Of a stretch of DNA of 23,586 bases, positions 6,600 through 14,713 are shown piece after piece. Numbering within the stretch: the stretch's first letter is position 1; every line of letters starts with the position of its first letter. The notes below the pieces were generated by a model. That model worked only from the letters and a program-made list of their open reading frames with translations. It had not been told where the DNA came from and did not search any database. Both the position numbers and the translations under genes were made by a program. This DNA comes from a virus, in the IMG/VR virus record IMGVR_UViG_3300034101_001412, positions 1-23,586 of that record; one strand, given 5' to 3'.

Positions 6600-8003
6600 T
6601 TACCATTGCCCTTGCCAAGTGATTGACGCGTAAGCCGCCGTTGCGGTCCCGGTCACTGTCCGCGCCGCGATGGTCAATGTGTCCGGCGTCGTACCGTCGA
6701 AGCTATTGACCAAGGGCCGGTCAGAGAATGCCGTATTGCTCAGATTGCCAACCTTGGCCGAATTACTAGAACTGGCAAAAGTATCGCGGTCAATAACCAC
6801 TCCGCTCCCAAGAGATACTGCCGTCGCAGTCACGTCAAATTGCCCCATAGCATTGGCGTTCACAGCAGTCCAACTTGCTCCTGTTAGCGTGGCATTCCAG
6901 ATAAGTTGGTACTTGACTATAACAGACGTGTTATTATCGACATAAAGCGAAAGCGCCTTTGGGATAATCCAACCTCGGTTTGTAATCCCGCCGAACGTTG
7001 GTCCTGGCCTAATACTCAAAATTGGTTTGAGAGTTGTCGTCAGGCCAATGCCGACATCATTTTCAGCCGAATATTGAATGCCTATCGGCTCAAACCCGCC
7101 TTCGCTTGACACCTGACAACAAATTGCGTCCATCGTCGCAACTGCGCCAGCGGTGCCAGTGTTTACAATCTCCCATCTGACAGGGAGATTGGGGGTTGCC
7201 ATGTATGGCTGGTCTGATGTTAGATTGCTGTGATGGAAAAAATGAACGTAGTAAAGAAGACCATTGATTTCAAAGCCACAACGCACCGTACCGACGCCAA
7301 GATACTGAAGGTCCACAATAAATATTTGACCTTTTGTCATGTCCAAGGTCAGGCCACTTGGCCCACTTCCATTCATTGGATCTACGTTCCAACTAGCTTG
7401 GGCGACTGAAGTATCAACTATTGAGCCTGAAACACTTGAGCGCAGCACAAGCGCAATTCCCGCACTTGTATAGTTCAGAAAAATTCCATTGCTGTCGTCG
7501 AAATACCCCATGCGCTTGGCCACACCAGACGCCGGAACCGCCCCAGGAATGGCGGTGACGGACATTTGCAAGCTCTTGCCAGGGTTATACCGGGCATATA
7601 CTCGCGATTGCTGCACCGACCGCGCACCGCTTGCCGTCCCGCCGGTGGCCAGCGTCACGCGCTTTGTCGTCGTGCTATGCGTAACTGTGCCAGTTCCTGT
7701 GGTAGAAGTCACAAAATTGAAGGGGTTGATTTTGTATTCGTTGAAGCCGGAGATAAGCGTGAATGGCTCAGATATCCGCAGCCGGTTAAAGGCGTCGAAA
7801 GACATATCGACGTTGCGAGTTACGAGACCGTAAGTAGACGGAGAAACCAATGTATTTGCTATGCTAGCCGCTGTTCCTGAATCATCAGTAATGGTCGAAT
7901 TCACACGGGGAACCCCGTTAAATACAGGCCACGGATACGGGACCCCGTTACTGTCGATCAGCGATATTGCTCGTTGGAACATGCTATCATCGTTAAAAGG
8001 CAC
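6600..8003 (-). CDS. Large beta-rich virion protein (467 aa)
   Basis: I start it at the GTG at 8003 because AGGAGA lies seven bases upstream; the longer frame to 8042 would overlap the previous gene and lacks such a site. The protein contains MSFDAFNRLRISEPFTLISG near residue 80. This is the 'DAFgRLRvSepfTlf' motif I know from structural proteins of many environmental phages. The rest is rich in Thr, Ser, Gly and Asn with alternating strands and ends in YASITWQGQW. It has no recognisable enzyme motif. Placement between the minor head gene and the metalloprotease is unusual for a fibre- or spike-like protein. It may decorate the head or portal vertex. Adjacent genes abut it (TAAATG at the downstream end). 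Confidence 0.7.
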   Translation of the reverse strand: MPFNDDSMFQRAISLIDSNGVPYPWPVFNGVPRVNSTITDDSGTAASIANTLVSPSTYGLVTRNVDMSFDAFNRLRISEPFTLISGFNEYKINPFNFVTSTTGTGTVTHSTTTKRVTLATGGTASGARSVQQSRVYARYNPGKSLQMSVTAIPGAVPASGVAKRMGYFDDSNGIFLNYTSAGIALVLRSSVSGSIVDTSVAQASWNVDPMNGSGPSGLTLDMTKGQIFIVDLQYLGVGTVRCGFEINGLLYYVHFFHHSNLTSDQPYMATPNLPVRWEIVNTGTAGAVATMDAICCQVSSEGGFEPIGIQYSAENDVGIGLTTTLKPILSIRPGPTFGGITNRGWIIPKALSLYVDNNTSVIVKYQLIWNATLTGASWTAVNANAMGQFDVTATAVSLGSGVVIDRDTFASSSNSAKVGNLSNTAFSDRPLVNSFDGTTPDTLTIAARTVTGTATAAYASITWQGQW

Positions 8004-8014
8004 AGCAATCTCTC

Positions 8015-8992
8015 CTAGACGACACGAGCCGCGATTGTGCAACGACAGTTGATAGTCATGCTAGCTTCAGCGTTTGGATCTCCTGGAAGCATGATCGATC
8101 TGCCGTCAGGATATCTAAAAGCCTCTCCTATTGCCACACCTTCTTCGTTTAGCTTAGGGATCATCCTGTGCTCGTCTCTTACACGAGCATCTTTAGCGTG
8201 GACCCAGAAGCGCTTGAGTTGCAACCCCTGTTCTCTGAGCTTTTCGTCCATCTGCTCATAAGCCTCGTTCTGTCCCGCATTGACTGCGCGCAATGTCTCA
8301 GTCCTGGCGACGGTTAAGGCTCGATGGTTGGCCATCCTTGTAGAATATTGACCAACAAGCTTGTCTATCGTCTCTTGCGATAGCGGAATTCCCGTTTGAA
8401 CTGAATCTTTGACCTTGGCGTCAAAACGTCGGTCTCTGAGCTTGCGTTCTGTCGTCAGACTGCCGATAGTCCAGCCGATCGCTTTCGGATTCGCCGTCTC
8501 TAACGCCGTTCTATAGTTCATCACGGCTTGAGCCTGCCTAGTCGTCAACGGAAGCAACTCACGAATGCCCGTCGCTATCTTATCAGGACCATATCCGTTC
8601 TTTATACCGTTCGATATAGCCAATTGCACGACCTGCGCCGCTTGCTGCGTTATCTCAACGATGAACCTATTCTGAAAGTCCTTAGCGCGCCTAACAGACT
8701 TGTCATCAACTCGGTTAAAATCTACAGAGAACAGAAGCTTTTTGATCTTATTCTCAGGGATCTTGATTCCGTCATTCGCTGTCAAGATGGCAGACTTCAC
8801 GCGCAAGTCTATGAGCTTCCCTGACACTTGAGCAATGAACCTTGGGAGATTGCGATAGATCAAACCTTGGATGTCCTGTAATGACGCGTTACTTGGAATA
8901 GTAAAGGAGGCGAAAGCCTCCCTTAAACTACCAACTATAAGCCTCTCGTGGCTGGAGGCTAGCGTCTCAGGATCAACCTTCGAACTTGGCAT
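8015..8992 (-). CDS. Minor head protein (SPP1 gp7 / Mu F type)
   Basis: This is a 325-residue protein whose start overlaps the portal gene end by 20 bases. The N-terminal half is helical. The C-terminal half has the SPP1 gp7/Mu gpF signature: ARTET (229-233) with LRAVNAGQNEAY, then RFWVHAKDARVRDEHR (to 276), a PDGRSIMLPGDP segment, and INCRC (314-318) near the end. Proteins of this family bind the portal, are present in the head in few copies, and in SPP1 affect DNA ejection. The order portal then gp7-like gene is standard. All motifs are present and the length is usual, so it looks intact. Confidence 0.9.
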   Translation of the reverse strand: MPSSKVDPETLASSHERLIVGSLREAFASFTIPSNASLQDIQGLIYRNLPRFIAQVSGKLIDLRVKSAILTANDGIKIPENKIKKLLFSVDFNRVDDKSVRRAKDFQNRFIVEITQQAAQVVQLAISNGIKNGYGPDKIATGIRELLPLTTRQAQAVMNYRTALETANPKAIGWTIGSLTTERKLRDRRFDAKVKDSVQTGIPLSQETIDKLVGQYSTRMANHRALTVARTETLRAVNAGQNEAYEQMDEKLREQGLQLKRFWVHAKDARVRDEHRMIPKLNEEGVAIGEAFRYPDGRSIMLPGDPNAEASMTINCRCTIAARVV

Positions 8993-10460
8993 TTAACACA
9001 TCCACAAAGGATCGTGCACCTGAGGTCTTCTGTCCCTGGCCAAACGATTCTTTTGTGGTAGGGGCACTTGAATCGTCGAGGTATTCCTGTTGGCCGTCGG
9101 GAGAGCCATATGGATTCATCTCTGAGCCAGGGACAGAAGCTGCGAACATGTTTTGACTAGTCATCTCACGGAGTTGAACTGCCTCGGGAGAAGGTTCTGG
9201 GAGTCCAGCCTGTTCACGTAGCCAAGACTCGAGGTTCGTATCAGGGAACAACGGCATTCCCAAAGATGCAAGGGCCGTAAGCATTGGGGCAAGACGTTCA
9301 AGGTCAACTTGGTTAGAATTATCTGGAACGATGGACGGACGAGTACGTTGGTCCCAACCGTTCAATTCCCACAATTGAGCGACGCCTTGATCTGAGAAGG
9401 TCGAACCAACAGTGTCAAGGTATCCCTGAACTGAATCAAGGAATACGTCGACTTTTGTAGTAGCCAAAGCTTGCGTCCCACGGGCACCGTGTCCAAGCAG
9501 CACGAAATCAGTCGCCGTGGACATTGACATCTCTTGCATGTATCTCGTGATAGTAGCGCCTACATCGAACGATCTACGAGACCCGGTAGACAACAAAGAA
9601 ATGTCAAACAGGGGTTTGCCATCTTCCATGTCGCTAGGGATAATGACTCCCATCTGCTCGTCTTGGCGCAGATTCCGGATCATCGTCTTGTAGCTGTTGT
9701 ACGTCATTAGAGCATTGGCATCGCCAGCTTGCGCGGCCGCGATAAGCTTGGCAGGGAGCTTCGCTACTGGGATGCCGGCAAGGTCTCGCTCGATACCTAT
9801 GCCTTCAATCGATTCAAGCTTCTTCTTCATATACCATGCGCGATAAGCATTGCGCAAGATCGATCGACCTTCGGGATTGTTCTTGGTCTTCGTTGTACGG
9901 AACAGGAGAAGCTTATCTTTCGGCAGGAAGACAGTTCTACCAGACCAATCTTGCTGCCACATCCCTGTCCAGTTACCGTTCTCGTCCATCTCCCAACGAA
10001 GAAGCGTATCTTGCGCGCGAAGAGCAAGTTTATTCCAGCCGATAAGACCTTCCTGGGTTTGACGATACACGATCTCCAAAGGAGCAAAACCGTATGTCAA
10101 CATTGTCACTGCTTCAGCAACAACGTCCTCCCACGGGGTGTCGAGTTCTTCCATCTGTTTCTCGACGAAAACGACCCCTTGCTCAACTTGAGCTTCGAGA
10201 CCAGGGGGAATTGTCTTCGGAGGTTCTACGCGCCAGGCGACCTTGCGCATTGCTTGAGTTATGATGTGCAATACGCTACCGATCGTGGCATCGTTGTCGG
10301 CCATCTCACGGAAGATCTTCGCGCCAGATCGCCCTTGCAGACTCGACAGCAACTCGTCTTGTACATAACCAGAATATTGTTTAAGGCCAGACGTGCCGGC
10401 TTCTGCGCACAAGTCCTTGGTATCAGTTGAATCACCGAAGAGCTTTTGTACGTCACCCAC
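8973..10460 (-). CDS. Portal protein (DUF935 / Mu gp29-like)
   Basis: This 495-residue protein begins at a GTG (10460) with AAGGAG seven bases upstream. It contains MADNDATIGSVLHIITQAMR with KVAWRVEPP, then PLEIVYRQ, FLPKDKLLLFR and GRSILRNAYRAWYMKKKLES. These are features of DUF935-type portals such as Mu gp29. The portal forms the dodecameric ring through which the terminase pumps DNA and to which the connector attaches. It lies between large terminase and minor head genes, with 11 bases between it and the terminase stop. The C-terminal 60 residues are low-complexity and polar, as is common. Confidence 0.9.
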   Translation of the reverse strand: MGDVQKLFGDSTDTKDLCAEAGTSGLKQYSGYVQDELLSSLQGRSGAKIFREMADNDATIGSVLHIITQAMRKVAWRVEPPKTIPPGLEAQVEQGVVFVEKQMEELDTPWEDVVAEAVTMLTYGFAPLEIVYRQTQEGLIGWNKLALRAQDTLLRWEMDENGNWTGMWQQDWSGRTVFLPKDKLLLFRTTKTKNNPEGRSILRNAYRAWYMKKKLESIEGIGIERDLAGIPVAKLPAKLIAAAQAGDANALMTYNSYKTMIRNLRQDEQMGVIIPSDMEDGKPLFDISLLSTGSRRSFDVGATITRYMQEMSMSTATDFVLLGHGARGTQALATTKVDVFLDSVQGYLDTVGSTFSDQGVAQLWELNGWDQRTRPSIVPDNSNQVDLERLAPMLTALASLGMPLFPDTNLESWLREQAGLPEPSPEAVQLREMTSQNMFAASVPGSEMNPYGSPDGQQEYLDDSSAPTTKESFGQGQKTSGARSFVDVLNAKFEG

Positions 10461-10471
10461 GCGCTGTCTCC

Positions 10472-11938
10472 TTACATACCAAAGTCGCCAAGCCAGGCGC
10501 TAGCCATATGAAGATTTTCCATCTTGACCATAGGAACCCCACCAAACCCTGAAGCTGCCAAGATCAAAGCATCTGCTCTATCAGGACTAGGAAGCCCGCG
10601 TTTCCGCATGTCGTCCTTTGATTCAACCTTAATCTGACCTCGAGCGGTAAAACTATACTTTATTCCTGAAAGCTGTGCCAGCAGTTCTTCGTCATCAGGG
10701 AGTTGAATCTTTCCGTGCTCAAGACGCTCGCGTAAACCCCAAGCAAGTTCTGCACGAAGGTTCAGGAATCGCTCGCTATCTCTGGCAGGAAGACCTACGT
10801 TAATTCCTACAACGTTTATCCCAGCCTCTTCAAGTTGATCTGTTACACCTCCGCCGACACCGATGTCGTCAACACGAACCTCATTGACTTTGTGTTGCTT
10901 GGCGAGCGATATCACGAGACCGGTAGTCTCGGTTGTCTTTAACTTGTGACGAGTGGCCAGGAAGTCTATCACAGGCCCACGGGCACGGGCTATGACGGTC
11001 TCATCGTTGCCCATACGAGCAACGTCTACGCCGAGATTCGTCACTGGGCCTGGCTCTAGTTCAAGAGCCATCGACTTTTCGATCCACGACAGTGGAAACA
11101 ATACATCGTTGGATATATCAGGGAACTCTCCCAACACGCGAGCTTGCCACATTGGGGTGCCTTCACCCCAGATCCGACGTTTCTCTTCAACCCACTCAGG
11201 GCTAATGAGACCTTTGATACGTTTCCTCTTGTGTGTTGTGAAGTTCGGTGTATCGAAAGCACTGATCGTTATCTTGTTCGTGCCTGGGGACTTGAACTCG
11301 TCAGCAAAGGCCCCAGTTGGATCTGTTGGGTTTCCAATGGCCAGGAGACGACACGTCGGACTTGTGAGAACGCCTTCGGCTGATTCCCAGATCGGACGAG
11401 CCACGCCGCAGGCCTCGTCTAGGATCAGAAGGACCCATCCAGTATCTGAGTGCAGACCTTGAACTGCGTCCGGATCATTCGTAGAAAACCCAAAAGCGAA
11501 CCAACCATCTTGGATCTTAATCTCAGTCAAGAGGGGATTTAGACCTAACGGCAACTTGGAGTTCTTGATGATGCGCCTTATCTCTTGCCAAAGAACTTTC
11601 TCAACCTGTCTGAACGTCGGGGCTGTAGTGGCTACGATCGAGTTAGGGTGCGTAACGAGGAACCAAATAGCGGTCAAAGCAGCGGTGTAGGTCTTGCCTG
11701 CTCCGTGACAGGACCGAACAACCGTCCTCCTGTTAAGTTTAACTGATTCCAAGACCTTCTTTTGGATGTCCCAAGGGTGCTCTCCCAAAACGACGTCGCA
11801 AAAGAAGTTCGGGTCTTGTTGGCACCTGTTCAAGAACAACTGCGCCCGGGTCTTATGCGGATCGATAGCGATGCCAGAGTATTTGTGCGTTAGTTTGTCT
11901 GTCTCGTTGACAAACATGCGGTTAGCGGCAACAGGCAT
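10472..11938 (-). CDS. terL: Terminase large subunit (packaging ATPase/nuclease)
   Basis: This protein has 488 residues from the ATG at 11938, which has AGGAG eight bases upstream; a GTG at 11947 is possible but lies within that site's reach. The ATPase half has Walker A SCHGAGKT (76-83), Walker B LLILDEA (170-176) and the coupling motif AIGNPTDPTGAF (about 200-211). The nuclease half has GVDVARMGNDE (Asp305), VDDIGVGGGV (Asp357/358) and a late SPDRADALILA with a third acidic residue, the RNase H-like metal site. It packages DNA into the procapsid through the portal and cuts concatemers. Preceding and following genes fit the standard order. Confidence 0.95.
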   Translation of the reverse strand: MPVAANRMFVNETDKLTHKYSGIAIDPHKTRAQLFLNRCQQDPNFFCDVVLGEHPWDIQKKVLESVKLNRRTVVRSCHGAGKTYTAALTAIWFLVTHPNSIVATTAPTFRQVEKVLWQEIRRIIKNSKLPLGLNPLLTEIKIQDGWFAFGFSTNDPDAVQGLHSDTGWVLLILDEACGVARPIWESAEGVLTSPTCRLLAIGNPTDPTGAFADEFKSPGTNKITISAFDTPNFTTHKRKRIKGLISPEWVEEKRRIWGEGTPMWQARVLGEFPDISNDVLFPLSWIEKSMALELEPGPVTNLGVDVARMGNDETVIARARGPVIDFLATRHKLKTTETTGLVISLAKQHKVNEVRVDDIGVGGGVTDQLEEAGINVVGINVGLPARDSERFLNLRAELAWGLRERLEHGKIQLPDDEELLAQLSGIKYSFTARGQIKVESKDDMRKRGLPSPDRADALILAASGFGGVPMVKMENLHMASAWLGDFGM

Positions 11939-11943
11939 GTTTG

Positions 11944-12546
11944 TCACTCCTGGTTGTGATCTGCATCCACGGCGTCATGACCAAGATCCTTTGAAAAGTC
12001 CAGATCATCCATTCCGAGATTAATCATCAGCCCTCCTGACTGCCGCATCGTATCAGGGGAAACACCCGACATTGCTGTTGAGACTGCCTCAAGGAACGAG
12101 GCTATACCTTGAACCTTCAGATCGTTCTCTGCGTTAGGATCAACACTAACCTGTTTGATCGGGGCACGAACGTACTTCGTAGCCTCTTTAGCGCCTAGGT
12201 AACGAAGTTCGTCATCAACAGGGCGGTAATTGAGAACCTGTTTCGTTACAGGATCGATGTCTTCGATATACCCGGCGGCCATCTTCAGGAGGACAGCAAA
12301 AGGATCGATCCCAACAGATTCAGCGACGGCTCGCTGTTCTACAAGGATGTCTGTCCAGAAGGCCGTACGACCTCCTTCACGCTTCTTTGGAATTACGTCA
12401 GCCAGTGCCATGGTCCGTTCAACGGAATTAGGAGGAGTCCTAGCTTGAATTTCTTTGACCTCTTCCCGAACCTTCTTCGCGTTCTCGCGACGTTGCGCCC
12501 CTCGTTCGTCATCTAGGAACTCGTCAGCAAAGATTTTCTTGGTCAT
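11944..12546 (-). CDS. Probable terminase small subunit
   Basis: This protein has 200 residues from the ATG at 12546, chosen for the AGGAG eight bases upstream; an ATG at 12570 would add eight residues. The protein is charged and helical: a basic/acidic N-terminal coil (RRENAKKVREEVKEIQARTP), then GRTAFWTDILVEQRAVAESV, DPFAVLLKMAAG, and ELRYLGAKEATKYVRAPIKQ. The last two segments resemble the 'dP..vL..ia.g......lrl.Aa..l.kY..Pk..' region seen in phage proteins upstream of large terminase. No clear HTH is visible. The call rests mainly on position directly before the large subunit, so it is inference. Confidence 0.6.
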   Translation of the reverse strand: MTKKIFADEFLDDERGAQRRENAKKVREEVKEIQARTPPNSVERTMALADVIPKKREGGRTAFWTDILVEQRAVAESVGIDPFAVLLKMAAGYIEDIDPVTKQVLNYRPVDDELRYLGAKEATKYVRAPIKQVSVDPNAENDLKVQGIASFLEAVSTAMSGVSPDTMRQSGGLMINLGMDDLDFSKDLGHDAVDADHNQE

Positions 12547-12570
12547 GTCGTCTGCTCCTACAGAGATCAT

Positions 12571-12651
12571 TCATTCGTGCTTTCGCCTAAGCACAACACC
12601 AATATACATCCGAGCAATAATGAAAGCCAGGCTTAATAGAGCTTTTTTCAT
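12571..12651 (-). CDS. Possible 26-residue membrane micropeptide or leader peptide
   Basis: An ATG at 12651 opens a 26-codon frame: MKKALLSLAFIIARMYIGVV and a basic tail ending HE. It would form one short membrane helix with positive ends. Its TGA is directly followed by the alternative ATG at 12570 of the small-terminase frame, which would allow coupling. There is no good ribosome site, so this is a weak call. It could simply be chance in the untranslated leader. Confidence 0.25.
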   Translation of the reverse strand: MKKALLSLAFIIARMYIGVVLRRKHE

Positions 12652-12899
12652 TCGATATACTGTGACCTAAAAGCCACAGTGTGACATCCTTGGCACACAA
12701 CGTTCACGCGGGCACGGGCGGGAGGCCTCGTTCAGGGAGTTCGCGGCAATCTCCCCCGCCCATAGAGAAGATATATACTACGCGCGCGGGTATATAGGCC
12801 TAGAAATTTTCGTTTTTATTTTCAAGTGCTCAACGCGCGCAGGCAATCTTGTAAACCCCCTGTTTTTTTCATTATTGGGTCTTTGCCCCAAAAAGTAAA

Positions 12900-12961
12900 T
12901 TATTAGGTATTTATTGAGACTGTTATTAGGTTAAACCATTGAAATTATAACTGTTATTAGG
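12900..12961. repeat. Three direct TTATTAGG repeats
   Basis: TTATTAGG occurs at 12900-12907, 12923-12930 and 12954-12961; the last two share the longer ACTGTTATTAGG. Spacings are 23 and 31 bases. The stretch is almost free of G and C. Such short direct repeats can be protein-binding iterons, but low complexity could also explain them. Confidence 0.55.
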
Positions 12962-13033
12962 CTATTAGAAAAAAGAACTCGAAAAAAAAAAAAAATTTTT
13001 TTTCTCGCCCCCGGGGGTAATACTTTCAATAAA

Positions 13034-13060
13034 CTGGGCCTATCCGTGCTTTCGGCCCAG
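13034..13060 (-). terminator. Possible terminator hairpin after the accessory operon
   Basis: Arms CTGGGCC and GGCCCAG are perfectly complementary, with a 13-base loop. On the minus strand the stem is followed by TTTATT. It lies about 70 bases beyond the last accessory gene. The long loop and short T tract make it a weak terminator candidate. Confidence 0.35.
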
Positions 13061-13127
13061 GCTCATTCGGTCAATCTCATTGGTCTTTTCACCACAACGA
13101 AACTGGCACAGACGATCTCTGTCATCT

Positions 13128-13355
13128 TCATTCTTTCGCGGCGTCAATCATAATTCGCCAATTGGAAAAAGCCATCTTCGGCGGCAATGTACTAAACCTA
13201 ACCATCTCTGGCGTAGGCTCGTGCATTGCCGTAAGTACGGCGTCGGCATGCGATAGGTAGTTTGTCCAGTTAATAGACAAGATGCTATCTGGGTTATCCC
13301 CACACGATAGGCAAATCGCCCTAGCTATTTTCTCACGCATCGTCATTCCAATCAT
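13128..13355 (-). CDS. Small hypothetical phage protein
   Basis: This is a 75-residue protein; the start at 13355 has GGAGGGAGG just upstream and overlaps the previous stop as ATGA. It reads MREKIARAICLSCGDNPDSI near the start, then YLSHADAVLTAMHEPTPEMV and ends WRIMIDAAKE. The pattern 'mrekIARAi...g..pd......W..yl..AdavL.aM.ept..m......wr.MIdaA' recurs in phage small proteins annotated as hypothetical. No catalytic motif is visible. It is the last gene of the accessory chain. Confidence 0.75.
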   Translation of the reverse strand: MIGMTMREKIARAICLSCGDNPDSILSINWTNYLSHADAVLTAMHEPTPEMVRFSTLPPKMAFSNWRIMIDAAKE

Positions 13356-13951
13356 TTTCCTCCCTCCACTACGCTACCCACTGGCAAATCGAACGTCTTA
13401 TTCAAACTATCAACAAGTGGTGCAGGTAAGTTCTTTGTTTTGGATGATCCAATCCCATAGCACAAAGGCTCAATCTCCGGCCAGCCTTTGATAAGACTTG
13501 AGAGCGATGTAATACTACTCAAGTATGCCTTAGCTCTTGTCCCAGCCTCTTTCTTCTCCTTTTGTAAGTTCTCTTTAGTCACAGCAAGCGTAAAACCTTG
13601 CATTGACAATTCAGGGTCACTAACGCTAATTAACGTATAGTTAGTCGAGTAGTGCTTTCGCGAAGACGTTCGATAAGGTACTCGCACGGGATTCTTAAAT
13701 TTTCCGATGAGGTAAGAGGCGTCACCTGAAGAGTGCGTATGTATAACCACAGAACTTACTTCGCAAGCTATCCCTGCAGGAAGTCCATCCAAGATAGTTT
13801 GTTCGTGTTCAGAGATCGAAGATTTCAAAGCCTTTTCACAAAAGACATCGATCTCTTGTTCTACGGCTGCAATCTCTTTGTCAAACTTGTGTGCTACAAG
13901 TCTTTTTACGATCAAACTCCGATCGTCGTTCGTCAGTCTATGATAAGTCAT
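13352..13951 (-). CDS. Hypothetical protein, tentatively nucleotide-modification-associated (Nmad5-like)
   Basis: This is a 199-residue protein with GGAG about ten bases before the ATG. It begins MTYHRLTNDDRSLIVKRLVA and contains a helical AAVEQEIDVFCEKAL segment. A central beta-rich part has PVRVPYRT, and the C-terminal part reads SSLIKGWPEIEPLCYG then LPAPLVDSLNKTFDLP. The N-terminal 'LT..dR..I...l' helix and the late 'sl..lik.WPEi..l' motif remind me of phage proteins assigned to nucleotide modification associated domain 5. That match is from memory and weak. The gene overlaps its downstream neighbour, so it is expressed with the accessory chain. Confidence 0.65.
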   Translation of the reverse strand: MTYHRLTNDDRSLIVKRLVAHKFDKEIAAVEQEIDVFCEKALKSSISEHEQTILDGLPAGIACEVSSVVIHTHSSGDASYLIGKFKNPVRVPYRTSSRKHYSTNYTLISVSDPELSMQGFTLAVTKENLQKEKKEAGTRAKAYLSSITSLSSLIKGWPEIEPLCYGIGSSKTKNLPAPLVDSLNKTFDLPVGSVVEGGK

Positions 13952-14034
13952 CGTCTTTCTCCATTCTCAGATCAGTTTCTAGCCTCGTAGACGCGCCTTA
14001 ATCCCCTCGGCCCGCCTTTCCCTATGCCCCCGCC

Positions 14035-14469
14035 CTATTCCCCAGCTCTACGAGCTTCTTTTGCCCAAATCTCTTTAGCTGGCACTATTGTGCCCAACAT
14101 AGGCGCTGCTAAGCACGTCAAATAGACAGGAATCCACGGGCCGATGCTGATGCTTGACATCCCACCTTTATGTTCAAGTACAGTAACCTTAGCTTCGATA
14201 GTTCCATCTGCAAACATGTCGGAAATCCACTTATTTTCCTTCCCAACGATGTCTATCTTGAGGAAATAATCGCCTTGGTTTCCTGTCAATTCCAAACCAA
14301 GAGGGTGATAGTATTCCCCGTCGAATTCCTCGACAGTTTCAGACGTGGTAAGATTGAAGTCTCCATGTAGTGAATGTCTGAGCTTTATCAGAAATGTTTC
14401 TGTACTAAGCGCACACACGTCCCTATGCACCAGTTCGATTGACTGCCGCTCAAGCGTTTGTTCAGTCAT
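14035..14469 (-). CDS. Hypothetical protein
   Basis: This is a 144-residue protein overlapping the previous gene by ATGA, with AAAGGTG upstream of the start. It has an acidic N-terminal half (TSETVEEFDGEYYHPLGLEL) and a moderately hydrophobic segment GPWIPVYLTCLAAPMLGTIV near the C-terminus. That segment might be one membrane helix but contains prolines. The tail is KEIWAKEARRAGE. I recognise no family. About 80 bases without a gene follow before the next start, and I see no clear terminator there. Confidence 0.65.
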   Translation of the reverse strand: MTEQTLERQSIELVHRDVCALSTETFLIKLRHSLHGDFNLTTSETVEEFDGEYYHPLGLELTGNQGDYFLKIDIVGKENKWISDMFADGTIEAKVTVLEHKGGMSSISIGPWIPVYLTCLAAPMLGTIVPAKEIWAKEARRAGE

Positions 14470-14711
14470 ATTGCACCTTTACGATCGATTTCCCTGGCAT
14501 TCTGAGTCAGTGTGTACGCTTGAAACACACTATCAAACTCACGGAGAACCACATTTCCATTTTTATCCCACATCTGATAGTACTTACGAGTGGGACAATC
14601 TACAGAGTGTCTCATCTTTATCCCTTTAACTCCGCAAAAGGGGCAAACATAGTCACTTGTCCGAAGTACTTCCATTCTGCTCAAGGCAGTCTTTATTGTG
14701 TACTTTTTCAT
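14466..14711 (-). CDS. Small zinc-ribbon-like protein
   Basis: This protein has 81 residues from the ATG at 14711 (GGAG nine bases upstream; a TTG at 14717 is less likely). It contains VCPFCGVKG and, about 14 residues later, DCPTRKYYQMW, so three cysteines could form a partial metal site with a nearby His (MRHSVDCP). The N-terminus is basic (MKKYTIKTALSRMEVLRTSD). It is one of many cysteine-pair proteins in this region. The function is unknown. Confidence 0.65.
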   Translation of the reverse strand: MKKYTIKTALSRMEVLRTSDYVCPFCGVKGIKMRHSVDCPTRKYYQMWDKNGNVVLREFDSVFQAYTLTQNAREIDRKGAI

Positions 14712-14713
14712 GG

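Larger units (their letters stand above)
12652..13127. other. Long intergenic region upstream of the packaging genes, repeat-rich
   Basis: No convincing gene or tRNA is visible on either strand. It contains TTATTAGG three times in direct orientation (12900, 12923 and 12954), a run of 14 A followed by 8 T (12982-13003), and CCCCCGGGGG (13008-13017). It also contains TATATAC/GTATATA arms (12772-12796), GGGCGGG/CCCGCCC arms (12716-12761) and ACTGTG/CACAGT arms (12659-12680). A perfect TATAAT on the minus strand (12949-12944) lacks a good -35. It could hold the packaging site, late promoter control or an origin, but none of these is proven by sequence alone. Confidence 0.7.

Noticed and set aside
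9729-10430. Plus-strand frame of 233 codons opposite the portal gene
   Set aside because: It is antisense to a clearly recognised portal protein; no family features are visible in it.
12659-12680. ACTGTG/CACAGT palindrome resembling a CRP-type site
   Set aside because: Arms of six bases with a poor match to TGTGA-N6-TCACA; too short to call an operator without other support.
12772-12796. TATATAC/GTATATA arms as a promoter or operator
   Set aside because: No -35 element at a proper distance on either strand; listed only as part of the intergenic description.
13984-14054. Inverted repeat CTCGTAGA / TCTACGAG
   Set aside because: The arms are eight bases and 55 bases apart, one arm lies in coding sequence, and there is no T tract; probably chance.
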